64,000 nt of DNA, from contig NZ_CALEYG010000014.1 in assembly GCF_937924975.1 (NCBI RefSeq), positions 27,435-91,434 of the forward strand, in the 5' to 3' direction. Positions 53,416 to 63,031 of this stretch are shown here, in pieces (positions within the stretch are counted from its first letter, which is position 1; every line of letters starts with the position of its first letter). A model generated the notes under the pieces. It did not search any database, was not told where the DNA came from, and saw nothing but the letters and a program-made list of their open reading frames with translations. This DNA comes from an uncultured Stomatobaculum sp. GTDB taxonomy: Bacteria; Bacillota; Clostridia; Lachnospirales; Lachnospiraceae. A program made the translations under genes and the position numbers.

Positions 53416-55158
53416 TCAGATTTCTGCCCGCGGTTTTGCCATCATGGACCAGTTGCTGTGGTAGATCACAAAGCCGGGCGGTGCGCCGTTCACCTTTTTC
53501 ACGTTGCGGCGCTGGAGGTAGTCGATTTCTACCTTGTCCTGATCCCGCCCCTTGGAATAGTAGGCGGCGAGGGCGGCTGCCTCTTCAAAGCAGCGGTCCG
53601 GGAGTTCCTGCCCGTTTGCTTTGACAATGACATGGGAGCCCGGCATGCCCTTCGCGTGAAACCACCAGTCGGAACCCGAGGCAACTTTAAAGGTGAGTTC
53701 CTCGTTCTGGAAATTGTTCTTGCCGACATAGATATCGAAGCCGTCACTCGAGCGGAAGTGAAGCGGGTGCGACTGAATTTTTTGCGGGCGTTTTCCCTTC
53801 GGCGTGCGCTGACGTTTCACATACTGGAAGGCAGCGAGTTCCTCCCGAATTTCGGCGAGATCGCTCTCCTCGGTCGCGAGCTCCAGGGCAGTCAGAACGG
53901 AGGAGAGGTGTGCCTCTTCCTGCACGGTTTTTTCAAGCTCCTGACCGACCGCAAGCTCGGTGCGCTTTAACTTGGCGTAGCGGTCAAAATATTTTTTGGC
54001 ATTCTCGGCCGGCGTTAGGTTTTTGTCGAGCGGAATCCGAAGCGGCTTGTTGTCATCGTAAAAGTTTTCGGCGACAAAGGAGTCGGCACCCGCTGTCACC
54101 TGAAAGGCGTAGGTATTCAGAAGGTCACCGTAGACGCGGTACTTCTCCTTTTTCTGACTGTCCGCGAGTTGTTTTTCCTGCAAAATACGCTTTCGCTGGC
54201 TGCGCTCTAAATGGTTCTGGACAAGGCGGCGGAGATCCGAGGATTTTTGCCGCATGCGGGCGCTCTCCGCGCGGAGCGAATAGTAGGAATAGAGAAGCTC
54301 GCTCATCGAGTCATAGGCGCGTGCAGAGAGCCCTTCGGCTTCGAGCATTGCGAGCGGCAGCGCGGCAAATTCGGCGGGAAGTTCATCCTTGACATACATG
54401 ACGGGAGAAAACTGTCCGTTTCGGACCTTTTCGATGACACTGTCAAAAGTCGCAAAGAGTCGCGCCTTTTCTTCGGGCTGCAAATCAGAAAAAACGGCGC
54501 GCGGATCAAGTGAAGCGCGGTACAGGATGTCCTGGGAAGCCAGCGAAGAGATGCCGGAGAAAGCGGCCGAGAGGGCGCGGTCCAGGGGAAGACCGCGCGC
54601 CGCGGCGAGTGCGGCGGCAAAGGTCTCTTCTGTGAGCGAGAGCGGATTGGTTTTTTGCAATTTCTCGGGGACAAAGTAGGGGCGGCCCGGCAGCACTTCG
54701 CGGAGCGAGCTCACACTGGCGGGGACGCGGCGCATGCTGTCCAGGATGACATTATTTTCATCGGTAAAGATAATGTTCGAATACTTGCCCATGAGCTCTA
54801 CATAGAGGGCGCGCGGCGCGATGTCTCCGAGCTCATTGAGTTGTGTCGTCTCAATGCGGACAATGCGCTCCAGCCCCAGCTGTTCGATTGCGGTGATTTT
54901 GCCGGAGCCGATGTGTTTCCGGAGTAACATTGCAAAGCCGGGCGCCGTGAGCGGACTCGGCTTATTCTCCCGCTGCAGATAGAGGAGCGGAAGGGCCGCC
55001 TCGCAGGAAATCAGGAGACGGTGCTGAGCCGCATTGTTTTTAATGGTCAGAAGGAGCTCATTGTTCTCGGGCATCGCGATTTTCTGGATATGCCCGCCGA
55101 GCAGAGTGCGTCGCAACTCTTGAACGAGTGCGGCAATGACAATACCGTCTAAAGCCAT
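53416..55158 (-). CDS. rqcH: Rqc2/RqcH homologue (NFACT family)
   Basis: 580 residues. N-terminal NFACT-N domain (MALDGIVIAALVQELRRTLLGGHIQKI), HhH and coiled-coil middle (about 270-440) and C-terminal NFACT-R domain (VGKNNFQNEELTF, SDWWFHAKGMPGSHVIV). In Firmicutes RqcH recruits tRNA-Ala to stalled 50S subunits and adds alanine tails for degradation. Older name: fibronectin-binding protein. Diverges from topA. Confidence 0.93.
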   Translation of the reverse strand: MALDGIVIAALVQELRRTLLGGHIQKIAMPENNELLLTIKNNAAQHRLLISCEAALPLLYLQRENKPSPLTAPGFAMLLRKHIGSGKITAIEQLGLERIVRIETTQLNELGDIAPRALYVELMGKYSNIIFTDENNVILDSMRRVPASVSSLREVLPGRPYFVPEKLQKTNPLSLTEETFAAALAAARGLPLDRALSAAFSGISSLASQDILYRASLDPRAVFSDLQPEEKARLFATFDSVIEKVRNGQFSPVMYVKDELPAEFAALPLAMLEAEGLSARAYDSMSELLYSYYSLRAESARMRQKSSDLRRLVQNHLERSQRKRILQEKQLADSQKKEKYRVYGDLLNTYAFQVTAGADSFVAENFYDDNKPLRIPLDKNLTPAENAKKYFDRYAKLKRTELAVGQELEKTVQEEAHLSSVLTALELATEESDLAEIREELAAFQYVKRQRTPKGKRPQKIQSHPLHFRSSDGFDIYVGKNNFQNEELTFKVASGSDWWFHAKGMPGSHVIVKANGQELPDRCFEEAAALAAYYSKGRDQDKVEIDYLQRRNVKKVNGAPPGFVIYHSNWSMMAKPRAEI

Positions 55159-55340
55159 AGTTTTTCCTTTCTGTAATCGGATATTTATCAGCGTAAAAAC
55201 CCAAAAATGAAGGCCTGCAAGGGAAATATACTTGCAAACTTTTGAGAAATGCGGTAAGGTAAATCACGCTTTCTTGCTATAGGAGCTATTTCGCATTTTT
55301 TCGCGGAAATTACAATACTTTTTGAGAGGAATGCAATCAC

Positions 55341-57431
55341 ATGGCGTCAAATTTAGTGATCGTAGAGTCACCTGCGAAGGTGAAGACAATTAAAAAGTTT
55401 TTGGGATCCAATTATGTGGTGGACGCGAGCCAGGGACATGTCCGCGACCTCCCGAAATCACAACTCGGTATCGATGTCGAGCACGGATATGAACCAAAGT
55501 ATATCACAATTCGCGGAAAAGGCGATGTACTTGCAAAACTTCGGAAAGAAGTGAAGAAAGCGGACAAGATTTATCTTGCAACGGACCCGGATCGCGAAGG
55601 AGAGGCCATCAGCTGGCATCTGCAAAAAGCGCTGAAACTGGAGGAGACAGGGAAAAAGGTATACCGCATTACGTTCAATGAAATTACAAAGAACGCTGTT
55701 CGCGAGAGCATCAAGCATCCGAGAGAGATTGATATGGATCTGGTTGATGCACAGCAGACGCGCCGCATCTTGGACCGCATGGTGGGCTACAGCATAAGCC
55801 CCCTGCTCTGGGCGAAGGTGAAGCGCGGGCTCTCCGCCGGCAGAGTGCAGTCGGTCGCGCTTCGTATGATATGCGACCGCGAGGCGGAAATCGAGGCGTT
55901 CGTGCCGAAAGAGTACTGGTCCCTCGAAGCCATCACGCACGCAGCGGGTGGCAAAAAGCCTCTGAAGGCGCGCTACTACGGGGTCGGCAAGGAAAAGGTG
56001 GAACTTCACAGCGAGGCGGAGTGTCTTTCAGTCATCAAGGACTGCGAGGGCAAGCCGCTCCTCGTACAGGAAATCAAAAAGAGTGAGCGGAGCCGGAAGG
56101 CGCCATTGCCCTTTACCACTTCGACTTTGCAGCAGGAAGCATCAAAACGCCTGAATTTCTCGACGCAAAAGACCATGCGCATCGCGCAGCAGCTCTACGA
56201 GGGCGTCGAGGTCGAGGGCAGAGGTACCATCGCACTGATTACCTATCTGAGAACCGACAGCACGCGTGTCGCCGAAGAGGCGGATGCAGCGGCGCGGACT
56301 TATATCCGTGAGAACTACGGTGAAGCGTATGTCGCCGCCGAGCGGAAGGAAAAACAGGGCGGGCAGAAGATTCAAGATGCCCACGAGGCCATTCGCCCGA
56401 TTGACATCACGCTAACACCGGCGACGGTAAAAGCCTCGCTGTCCCGCGACCAGTTCCGTCTCTATCAGCTGATCTGGAAGCGCTTTGCGGCGGGACGCAT
56501 GCAGGAGGCGGTCTATGCCTCCACTTCGGTCAAACTGATCTGCGGCGAGCACCGCTTTTCGCTCTCCGGTTCTTCGCTCAAGTTCTCGGGCTTCATGGAA
56601 GTCTACAGCGACAGCGAGGAGGAAGAGGAGGAGAAGCCGGATGTAGCGCTCTTAAAGCTCAGCGAGGGCGAGGAACTTGCGCTCGAGAGCTTTGACAAGG
56701 AGCGACATTTTACGCAGCCGCCGGCGCATTACACCGAGGCAAGTCTGGTTCGCGCGATGGAGGAACAGGGCATCGGTCGCCCGAGTACTTATGCACCGAC
56801 CATCACGACGATACTGGCGCGGCGCTATGTGATCAAAGAGCAGAAAAACCTCTATGTCACGGAGCTCGGTCAGGTTGTAAACCGCATGATGGTGAAGTCG
56901 TTTCCGGTCATCGTGGAACCGCAGTTCACGGCGAATTTGGAACGCTTGCTTGACTCGGTCGGAGAGGGTAAAATGAATTGGAAGACTGTCGTTGAGAATT
57001 TTTATCCGGATCTCAACGCAGCCGTCAAGCAGGCGGAAAAAGAGCTGGAGAGCGTAAAAATCGCAGACGAAGAAAGTGATGTCGACTGTGAGCTCTGCGG
57101 CAGACGCATGGTAATCAAGTATGGACCTCACGGCAAGTTTCTCGCGTGTCCGGGTTTTCCGGAGTGCCGGAATACGAAACCCTATCTCGAAAAGATCGGG
57201 GTCAAATGTCCGAAGTGCGGCGGCGAGCTGGTACGCAAGAGAACGAAGAAGGGACGCATTTACTACGGCTGCGAAAACAATCCGACCTGTGAGTTTATGA
57301 GTTGGGCCAAGCCGTCGGAGAAGCGTTGCCCGAAGTGCGGTGGGTATATGACAGAGAGAGGCAATAAGCTGGTCTGCGCCGATGAGGCGTGCGGTTACAG
57401 CGAGGTGCTCGGAAAGGAGGACAAGGGCTGA
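55341..57431 (+). CDS. topA: DNA topoisomerase I
   Basis: 696 residues. Type IA enzyme that relaxes negative supercoils. TOPRIM start NLVIVESPAKVKTIKKFLG and DPDREGEAISWHL; active-site Tyr in ITYLRTDSTR. Three C-terminal zinc ribbons are visible (CELCGRRM...CPGFPEC; CPKCGGEL...CENNPTC; CPKCGGYM...CADEAC). A weak promoter (TTGCAA 55232-55237, TAAGGT 55255-55260) lies upstream. Confidence 0.97.
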   Translation: MASNLVIVESPAKVKTIKKFLGSNYVVDASQGHVRDLPKSQLGIDVEHGYEPKYITIRGKGDVLAKLRKEVKKADKIYLATDPDREGEAISWHLQKALKLEETGKKVYRITFNEITKNAVRESIKHPREIDMDLVDAQQTRRILDRMVGYSISPLLWAKVKRGLSAGRVQSVALRMICDREAEIEAFVPKEYWSLEAITHAAGGKKPLKARYYGVGKEKVELHSEAECLSVIKDCEGKPLLVQEIKKSERSRKAPLPFTTSTLQQEASKRLNFSTQKTMRIAQQLYEGVEVEGRGTIALITYLRTDSTRVAEEADAAARTYIRENYGEAYVAAERKEKQGGQKIQDAHEAIRPIDITLTPATVKASLSRDQFRLYQLIWKRFAAGRMQEAVYASTSVKLICGEHRFSLSGSSLKFSGFMEVYSDSEEEEEEKPDVALLKLSEGEELALESFDKERHFTQPPAHYTEASLVRAMEEQGIGRPSTYAPTITTILARRYVIKEQKNLYVTELGQVVNRMMVKSFPVIVEPQFTANLERLLDSVGEGKMNWKTVVENFYPDLNAAVKQAEKELESVKIADEESDVDCELCGRRMVIKYGPHGKFLACPGFPECRNTKPYLEKIGVKCPKCGGELVRKRTKKGRIYYGCENNPTCEFMSWAKPSEKRCPKCGGYMTERGNKLVCADEACGYSEVLGKEDKG

Positions 57432-57490
57432 AAAGTTTAATTGCAGCAAAGAAATAACAACCGGGTTAATGACATACGAGGAGAGACATC

Positions 57491-58300
57491 ATGAGCGTGC
57501 AATTACTTGACAAAACCAGAAAGATAAACCAGTTGCTGCAAAACGGCAGAAACATGAAGGTAAAGTTCAGCGACATTCTGACAGTGCTGAGCAATGTCCT
57601 GGACGGCAGTACCTTGGTTATCAGCAAGAAAGGTAAGATTCTTGGTACAGGTGGTATCGGCGGGGGAGAGAAAGAAGAGTTTTGCGGTCTCCTGTCAGGC
57701 AAGGTAGGCAGTTTTGCCGATCCGTTGTTGAACGAGCGGCTGCTTGCTATTTTGTCGACCAAGGAGAATGTGAATCTGGAAACACTGGGATTTGCGCGCG
57801 AGGTGGTACAGAACCGCCAGGCGCTTGTTACACCGATCTACATTGCAGGTGAGCGTCTTGGAACTTTGATGGCATACAAGGAAGCGGCCTTCACCATTGA
57901 CGATATCATCGTGAGCGAATATACCGCGACGGTTATCGGCATGGCGATGCGCCAGAGCGTGAACGAAGAATATCAGGAAGAGGCGAGAAAACTCCAGATT
58001 GTGCGCGGGGCAATTCAGACTTTGAGTTTTTCCGAGCTCGAAGCAGTCACGCACATCTTCAGCGAGCTGAATGGGACCGAGGGCGTCCTGGTCGCGAGCA
58101 AGATCGCAGACCGGGTCGGCATCACCCGCTCCGTAATCGTAAATGCACTCCGGAAGTTTGAGAGCGCGGGCGTCATTGAGAGCCGCTCAAGCGGTATGCG
58201 GGGTACCTACATCAAAATTTTGAATGACGCGGTCTTCGACGAGGTCGCTGCCTATCAGGAGGAGAACGGCAAGCGGCGGACAGCTGCCGCAAAGCGATAA
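57491..58300 (+). CDS. codY: GTP- and branched-chain-amino-acid-sensing regulator CodY
   Basis: 269 residues. N-terminal GAF-like sensor domain (LLDKTRKINQLLQ, SDILTVLSNVL) and C-terminal winged helix IADRVGITRSVIVNALRKFESAGVIESRSSGMRGTYIKILND, the classical CodY reader. Represses stationary-phase and nutrient-uptake genes when GTP and BCAA are high. The topA-codY-rpsB order is common in Firmicutes. Confidence 0.96.
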   Translation: MSVQLLDKTRKINQLLQNGRNMKVKFSDILTVLSNVLDGSTLVISKKGKILGTGGIGGGEKEEFCGLLSGKVGSFADPLLNERLLAILSTKENVNLETLGFAREVVQNRQALVTPIYIAGERLGTLMAYKEAAFTIDDIIVSEYTATVIGMAMRQSVNEEYQEEARKLQIVRGAIQTLSFSELEAVTHIFSELNGTEGVLVASKIADRVGITRSVIVNALRKFESAGVIESRSSGMRGTYIKILNDAVFDEVAAYQEENGKRRTAAAKR

Positions 58301-58307
58301 AATCCTT

Positions 58308-58336
58308 TTGCAATATGGCAAAAAAAGTGATAAAGT
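58308..58336 (+). promoter_or_regulatory. rpsB-tsf promoter
   Basis: TTGCAA (58308-58313), 17-base spacer, TAAAGT (58331-58336). The -35 begins eight bases after the codY stop. Confidence 0.7.
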
Positions 58337-58370
58337 AAGATAGTTACGGGATTTTTCCCAGACAACACGT

Positions 58371-58424
58371 CGGCCGAGGCGTGCGCCGGGTGCTGCGAGA
58401 GCGGTGGCGTGCGCCGAAAGGCCG
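58371..58424 (+). promoter_or_regulatory. Structured rpsB leader with repeated palindrome
   Basis: GGCGTGCGCCG occurs twice (58378-58388 and 58406-58416), each copy self-complementary. CGGCC (58371-58375) and GGCCG (58420-58424) close the element. It lies in the rpsB 5' leader, where S2 autoregulation operates in other Firmicutes. A match to the known S2 leader RNA is not shown. Confidence 0.5.
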
Positions 58425-58455
58425 GCGGAAGAACAACCCTCAGGAGGAAAAAAAC

Positions 58456-59223
58456 ATGGGCGTAGTATCAATGAAGCAGCTTTTAGAGGCGGGTGTGCAC
58501 TTCGGTCACCAGACGAGACGCTGGAACCCCAAGATGGCACCGTACATCTACACGGAGAGAAACGGCATCCACATCATTGACCTGCAGAAGACGGTCGGCA
58601 TGGTGGATGATGCTTACAAGGCAGTCATGGACATTGCTGCTGCGGGCGGCACGATTCTCTTTGTCGGCACGAAGAAGCAGGCGCAGGATGCCATCAAGGA
58701 AGAGGCAGAGCGCTGCGGCCAGTTCTATGTGAACGAGAGATGGCTCGGTGGTATGCTCACCAACTTCAAGACCATTCAGTCCAGAGTTAAGAGACTGCGC
58801 CAGATCGAGGAGATGAGCCAGGACGGCACCTTCGACCGCCTTCCGAAGAAGGAAGTGACGGAGCTCAAGAAGGAGCTCGAAAAGCTCGAGAAGAATCTCG
58901 GCGGCATCAAGGATATGAAGAAGATCCCGGACGCAATCGTGATCATCGACCCGAAGAAGGAGCACATCTGCGTCACGGAAGCACATAAGCTGAACATCCC
59001 GCTGATCGGCATTGCGGATACGAACTCGGATCCGGAAGAGCTGACCTATGTGATCCCGGGCAACGATGATGCAATCCGCGCGGTGAGACTCATTGTCTCC
59101 AAGCTCGCAGACGCTGTTGTCGAGGCACACCAGGGTGAGGAGAACCGCAGCGAGGAAGTCGCAGAGGGTGATGACACGGCTACAGGCGCAATCAAGGCGG
59201 CAATCGAAGCAAACGCGCGATAA
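58456..59223 (+). CDS. rpsB: 30S ribosomal protein S2
   Basis: 255 residues from ATG 58456 (CAGGAGG upstream); the longer frame would read through the leader. [38 protein letters not shown] is the S2 start, and [14 protein letters not shown] and [10 protein letters not shown] are further signatures. Binds the 30S head-body junction. tsf follows by 25 bases. Confidence 0.98.
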   Translation: MGVVSMKQLLEAGVHFGHQTRRWNPKMAPYIYTERNGIHIIDLQKTVGMVDDAYKAVMDIAAAGGTILFVGTKKQAQDAIKEEAERCGQFYVNERWLGGMLTNFKTIQSRVKRLRQIEEMSQDGTFDRLPKKEVTELKKELEKLEKNLGGIKDMKKIPDAIVIIDPKKEHICVTEAHKLNIPLIGIADTNSDPEELTYVIPGNDDAIRAVRLIVSKLADAVVEAHQGEENRSEEVAEGDDTATGAIKAAIEANAR

Positions 59224-59248
59224 GCAAGCAGGCGAGAGGAGAGAAAAA

Positions 59249-60190
59249 ATGGGTGCAATTACAGCGGCAATGGTAAAAGAGCTCAGAGAGCTCACCGGCG
59301 CAGGCATGATGGACAGCAAGAAGGCTCTCGCGGCAGTTGAGGGCGATATGGAAAAGGCAATCGAGTTTCTTCGCGAGAAGGGACTCGCAGGCGCGCAGAA
59401 GAAGGCGAGCCGCATCGCAGCCGAGGGTATAGTTGCTGTGCTTGTCAGCGAGGACGGCAAGAAGGGCGTTGCGGTCGAGGTGAACGCAGAGACCGACTTC
59501 GTCGCGAAGAACGAGAAGTTCAGAACCTATGTCGGCGAGGTCGCACAGCAGGCGCTGAACACCAATGCAACGGACCTCGAGGGCTTCCTCGCAGAGCCGT
59601 GGACGGCAGATCCGTCGCTCACGGTCAAGGAAGAACTCTCCTCGATGATTTCCGTAATCGGTGAGAAGCTTGACATCCGTCGCTTCCGTCAGCTCAAGGA
59701 GGAGAACGGTTTCGTTGAGTCCTATGTCCACGCGGGCGGAAAAATCGGCGTTCTCCTTGCGGTCGAGACCGATGTCGTGAACGATGCGGTCAGAGAGATG
59801 GCGAAGAATGTCGCAATGCAGGTCGCAGCGCTGAAGCCGCTCTACACGAGCGATGCCGAGGTCGATGCGGACTACCTCGAGAAGGAGAGAGAGATTCTCG
59901 CAGCGCAGATTAAGAATGACCCGAAGATGGCGAACAAGCCGGAGAAGGTCATTGAGGGCGCAGTGCAGGGCCGTCTCCAGAAGGAGCTGAAGGAAATCTG
60001 CCTTCTGGATCAGGTCTATGTCAAGGCTGAGGACGGCAAGCAGAATGTCGCTTCTTATGTGGCTTCGGTCGCAAAGGCAAATCAGGCGCACATCACAATC
60101 AAAACCTTTGTCCGCTATGAGACCGGCGAAGGTCTTGAGCACAAGAGCGAGAACTTTGCGGAAGAAGTCGCAAAGCAGATGCAGGGCTAA
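59249..60190 (+). CDS. tsf: Elongation factor Ts
   Basis: 313 residues from ATG 59249 (GAGAGGAG upstream). Nucleotide exchange factor for EF-Tu. The N-terminal UBA-like module has VKELRELTGAGMMDSKKAL, the first core motif is VNAETDFVAKNEKF and the second domain has SYVHAGGKIGVLL. Ends before a strong terminator. Confidence 0.98.
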   Translation: MGAITAAMVKELRELTGAGMMDSKKALAAVEGDMEKAIEFLREKGLAGAQKKASRIAAEGIVAVLVSEDGKKGVAVEVNAETDFVAKNEKFRTYVGEVAQQALNTNATDLEGFLAEPWTADPSLTVKEELSSMISVIGEKLDIRRFRQLKEENGFVESYVHAGGKIGVLLAVETDVVNDAVREMAKNVAMQVAALKPLYTSDAEVDADYLEKEREILAAQIKNDPKMANKPEKVIEGAVQGRLQKELKEICLLDQVYVKAEDGKQNVASYVASVAKANQAHITIKTFVRYETGEGLEHKSENFAEEVAKQMQG

Positions 60191-60232
60191 TTCGAGCTCG
60201 CGTTGCACTTCGTTTCCCGGACGGGTAACTTC

Positions 60233-60278
60233 ACCGCCGGACTGTCGTATTCAAACTACGGCAGTTCGGCGGTTTTTT
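60233..60278 (+). terminator. Rho-independent terminator after tsf
   Basis: Seventeen-pair stem beginning ACCGCCGGACTG (two G-U pairs), seven-base loop, six T. Confidence 0.92.
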
Positions 60279-60296
60279 GTTGCGGATTCCGGAGGA

Positions 60297-60780
60297 TGCG
60301 TGCTTCGAAAGCGAAGAGCTTGAAGAGGCAGAGTCTGCGGCGGAGCCCCGGACTGCTTCGGCCGAAACGGCGACGGAAAGTACGATGGTTTCGAATAAGG
60401 ATGGGGGGAAAAGCCGAAACGGCGGAAGCACAGTCCGTTGCGGAGACACTTGTGTTGAATCGTGAGGGATTTAAAATTACTGCGAAAGAACTGGATGTGA
60501 ACGAAAGCTTGGGACCTGTCCTCAAACTGCTGATTGAAAATGAGACGAATCAAAATGTGACGGTACAGATTCGTGATATGAGCGTAAACGGCTACATGAT
60601 TTCGCCGCTGATGTCCTCGATGATCGATAAGGGTGAAACGAAGGAAGATGTGATCGGGTTTTCTTCCCGTGAGTTAAAGCTTAGCGGCATTTACCACCTT
60701 TGCAGAGCTTGCGTTTCGCTTCCATGTGTATGACGCGGATATAATGGAAATTCGATGACAGCGGGGACTTGGCGTATGAG
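60297..60780 (+). pseudogene. Decayed lipoprotein with an extracellular Ig-like domain
   Basis: Pieces of one protein lie in three frames. An acidic Ser/Ala linker (CFESEELEEAESAAEPRTAS, from about 60297) comes first. Then, after a frameshift near 60410, a domain reads LNREGFKITAKEL...LLIENETNQNVTV and VNGYMISPLMSSMID. After another shift near 60690 it continues TTFAELAFRFHVYDAD. This is the pattern of beta-sandwich lipoproteins common in Lachnospiraceae. The signal peptide is missing. No family name is known to me. Confidence 0.6.
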
Positions 60781-61019
60781 GGAGACGGCGTCAAGCTTGT
60801 TTTCCGAACGAGGATTCTCTTATCCGGTTGATGGGTTCCGTTCTGATAGAGCAGAACAGTCTGAGCCAATCGGGGAAGGTTATCTTCCAAAAGGAGTCCT
60901 ATGAGGCTTTGTTGACTTCAGATGTTCAAGAGAAACTTTTGATGATTGCAAAGGACAGGCGACTATGCCGGCTGCCTGATGCAACTTATACCTGAAGGTA
61001 ATTTACACACAAATATGGA

Positions 61020-61443
61020 CTTGACCGGAGCCGGAAGGAACTGACCGAAGTGCGGCGCGATAAAATAGGCCTTGTGTTTCAACAGTTTCACCTTGTGAAC
61101 TACCTGACTGCGCTCGAAAATGTTATGATGGCACAGTATTACCACTCGACATCTGCCAAACCAGCTCTCGGGCGGTGAGCAGCAGCGAGTCTGCATTGCC
61201 CGCGCCCTGATCAATCATCCGGCACTGCTCCTTGCGGACGAGCCGACCGGAAACCTTGACGAGAAGAACGAGTATCTTGTCATGGATATCTTCGAGAAGC
61301 TTCACAATGCAGGAAGCTCCATCATCGTTGTGACACATGACCCGGAAGTCGGCGACGAGGCGGAGAGAATGATTGTGCCGGAGCACGGACGCATTGCCCG
61401 CGAGGAGAAGAAAAAGCGGCAGAGACCTGTCATTGCGGAATAA
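61020..61443 (+). pseudogene. Decayed MacB/LolD-type ABC transporter ATPase
   Basis: A first piece in one frame reads [20 protein letters not shown] (Q-loop region, from about 61026) and stops. A second in another frame (61153-61443) reads [19 protein letters not shown] then [15 protein letters not shown] and VVTHDP. Walker A is absent and the helical segment before the signature is deleted. No permease gene remains. It lies directly before an intact FMN-binding lipoprotein, its probable former partner. Confidence 0.85.
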
Positions 61444-61458
61444 AGGAGGAAAACAAAG

Positions 61459-61980
61459 ATGAAAAAGAGAATTGTACTGTTCGCGGCACTGATGCTGCTT
61501 AGCCTTGCGGCCTGCGGTAAGAAGGAGAACGCGGAAAGCAAGTCCGCGGAAAGACAGGGCACGGAGAGCACGGCTGTGGCGAGCAAGACCGCGGAGAGTA
61601 AGACCGCCGAGAGGAAGACCCCGGAGAGTAAGACCGCAGCGGGCTACAAGGACGGAACGTACAGCGGAGAGGCTGAGGTCAAGGAAGTCGGCGGGACCAT
61701 AAAGCTCGAGCTTGTGGTTTCGGGCGGGAAAATTACGAGTATAGATATGCAGAATCTGGACCGTGAGGGCAAGGAAAAGGGTCAGGACTACGGAAAGAGC
61801 GAGCCTATGAATCAGGGGCTTTATAGCATTGCGCAGAATTCGATTCTGGGCACCGATAAGTACCCTTCCCGCCTGATCGAGAGTCAGGATCCGGACCAAA
61901 TAGACGCTGTGAGCGGCGCGACACTCTCCCGCGATGCTTTTGTTCAGGCGGCTAAGGCTGCACTGGACAGCGCAAAGTAA
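61459..61980 (+). CDS. FMN-binding lipoprotein
   Basis: 173 residues. Lipobox LAAC (Cys about 19), a Lys/Ser/Glu repeat linker (about 20-65), then an FMN_bind domain (about 66-170) with DGTYSGEAEV and the flavinylation motif SGATLS, where ApbE attaches FMN to the Thr. Extracellular electron carrier. AAAGGAGG precedes the ATG. The neighbouring ABC genes are decayed, yet this frame is intact. Confidence 0.9.
   Translation: MKKRIVLFAALMLLSLAACGKKENAESKSAERQGTESTAVASKTAESKTAERKTPESKTAAGYKDGTYSGEAEVKEVGGTIKLELVVSGGKITSIDMQNLDREGKEKGQDYGKSEPMNQGLYSIAQNSILGTDKYPSRLIESQDPDQIDAVSGATLSRDAFVQAAKAALDSAK
61591..61637 (+). repeat. 30-bp-period repeat in the lipoprotein linker
   Basis: CGGAGAGTAAGACCGC recurs at 61592-61607 and 61622-61637, with a degenerate half unit between. 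It codes for ESKTAERKTPESKTA. Confidence 0.7.
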
Positions 61981-62186
61981 GGAGTCTTAGTGAATGCAGG
62001 ATGAAAAGTGGCTCAATGCGCGGGGGCTCGCGCCTTGCAGTGCCCTACTTTCTCTTCGCAAGTGGGAGAGAGCGGGATATGAAAGCCTCCTGTAAGATTT
62101 TCTTCACAAATCCTTCGTCTGTCGTACACGCTTTTTGACACTGTCTGTGGTAGAATCAGAGCGTTCGACGGTACGGAGGATTTTTC

Positions 62187-62777
62187 ATGCAAATCTGGAT
62201 GCAACTCATGCAGTGGATTCACCATATGACCCCTTGGGCCGCGGTTGGGATGGCAGCGCTCGAATCGCTGTTTCCGCCGATTCCGCTGACGGCGGTCGTC
62301 GCGGCGAATGTGGCGGCGTTCGGCGCTGTCTTCGGCTTTCTGTACAGCTGGATCGGTAGTGCCGTCGGCAGCGCGCTCGTCTTTTTTGCGGTGCGCGCCG
62401 TCGCGGGACTGCCAGCGGTCCGGCGTTTTCTCGGGCGAGACAAGATAGAAAAGGCGAGAAAACTGATCGGAGGCCTGAAGCCGCTCGCCCTGTTTTTCAT
62501 TATCATGTTGCCGTTTACGCCGTCGTCCTTCGTGAATTTTGCCTGCGGTGTGAGCCACTATCGGGGACGGCGTTATCTCGCCGTCATGCTGCCCGCAAAG
62601 GCCGTCATGGTGGCTTCGCTTTCCCTGCTCGGTGAGAGCTTGCAGCGGGCGGCAAATCCGCTCTGGATTGCGGCGGCGCTACTTTTACTTCTGCTACTAT
62701 ATCTGATTTCCAAATGGGTGACAAAGCACCATCATCTGGAGGATGAAAAAATCCAAAAAAAACGAGAAAAAATTTGA
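62187..62777 (+). CDS. VTT/DedA-like membrane protein
   Basis: 196 residues, about five hydrophobic segments. The family pattern ALESLFPPIPLTAVVAANVAAFG (Glu and the Pro-Pro-x-Pro turn) and the second re-entrant motif LPFTPSSFVNFACGVSHYRGRRYL are present, as in the TVP38/TMEM64 and DedA lipid-scramblase-like families. Short basic C-terminus. The 206 bases before it show no gene. Confidence 0.85.
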   Translation: MQIWMQLMQWIHHMTPWAAVGMAALESLFPPIPLTAVVAANVAAFGAVFGFLYSWIGSAVGSALVFFAVRAVAGLPAVRRFLGRDKIEKARKLIGGLKPLALFFIIMLPFTPSSFVNFACGVSHYRGRRYLAVMLPAKAVMVASLSLLGESLQRAANPLWIAAALLLLLLLYLISKWVTKHHHLEDEKIQKKREKI

Positions 62778-62784
62778 AAAACGC

Positions 62785-62813
62785 TTGACGCCCTGATACA
62801 GGAATGGTATAGT
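62785..62813 (+). promoter_or_regulatory. Ribosomal RNA promoter
   Basis: TTGACG (62785-62790), 17-base spacer, TATAGT (62808-62813), about 220 bases before 16S. Confidence 0.8.
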
Positions 62814-62819
62814 ACACAA

Positions 62820-63031
62820 GCTTGCTCATGAGGGCGAGCCAAGAACCTTGAAAATCAAAGATCAGACAGTACAAACAACCCTGAAATCTCTGTGAAAACA
62901 GAGGGTTCGCGGACATCTTTCGAATGTGTCCGTGAGCTTCCAAAAGAATTTCAAAAAAGAACCAAACCAAGTAATAACGGGTAAAATAACTGAGAAAGAC
63001 CAACGTTATTTTGACCGGAACGAACAAACTT
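62820..63031 (+). other. rrn leader with antitermination and processing elements
   Basis: Contains a boxA-like CCTTGAAAATC (about 62847-62857), a GNRA-capped hairpin CTCTGT-GAAA-ACAGAG, a GGACA/TGTCC hairpin and AATAACG/CGTTATT pairing close to 16S. Arrangement typical of Firmicutes rrn leaders. Confidence 0.6.
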
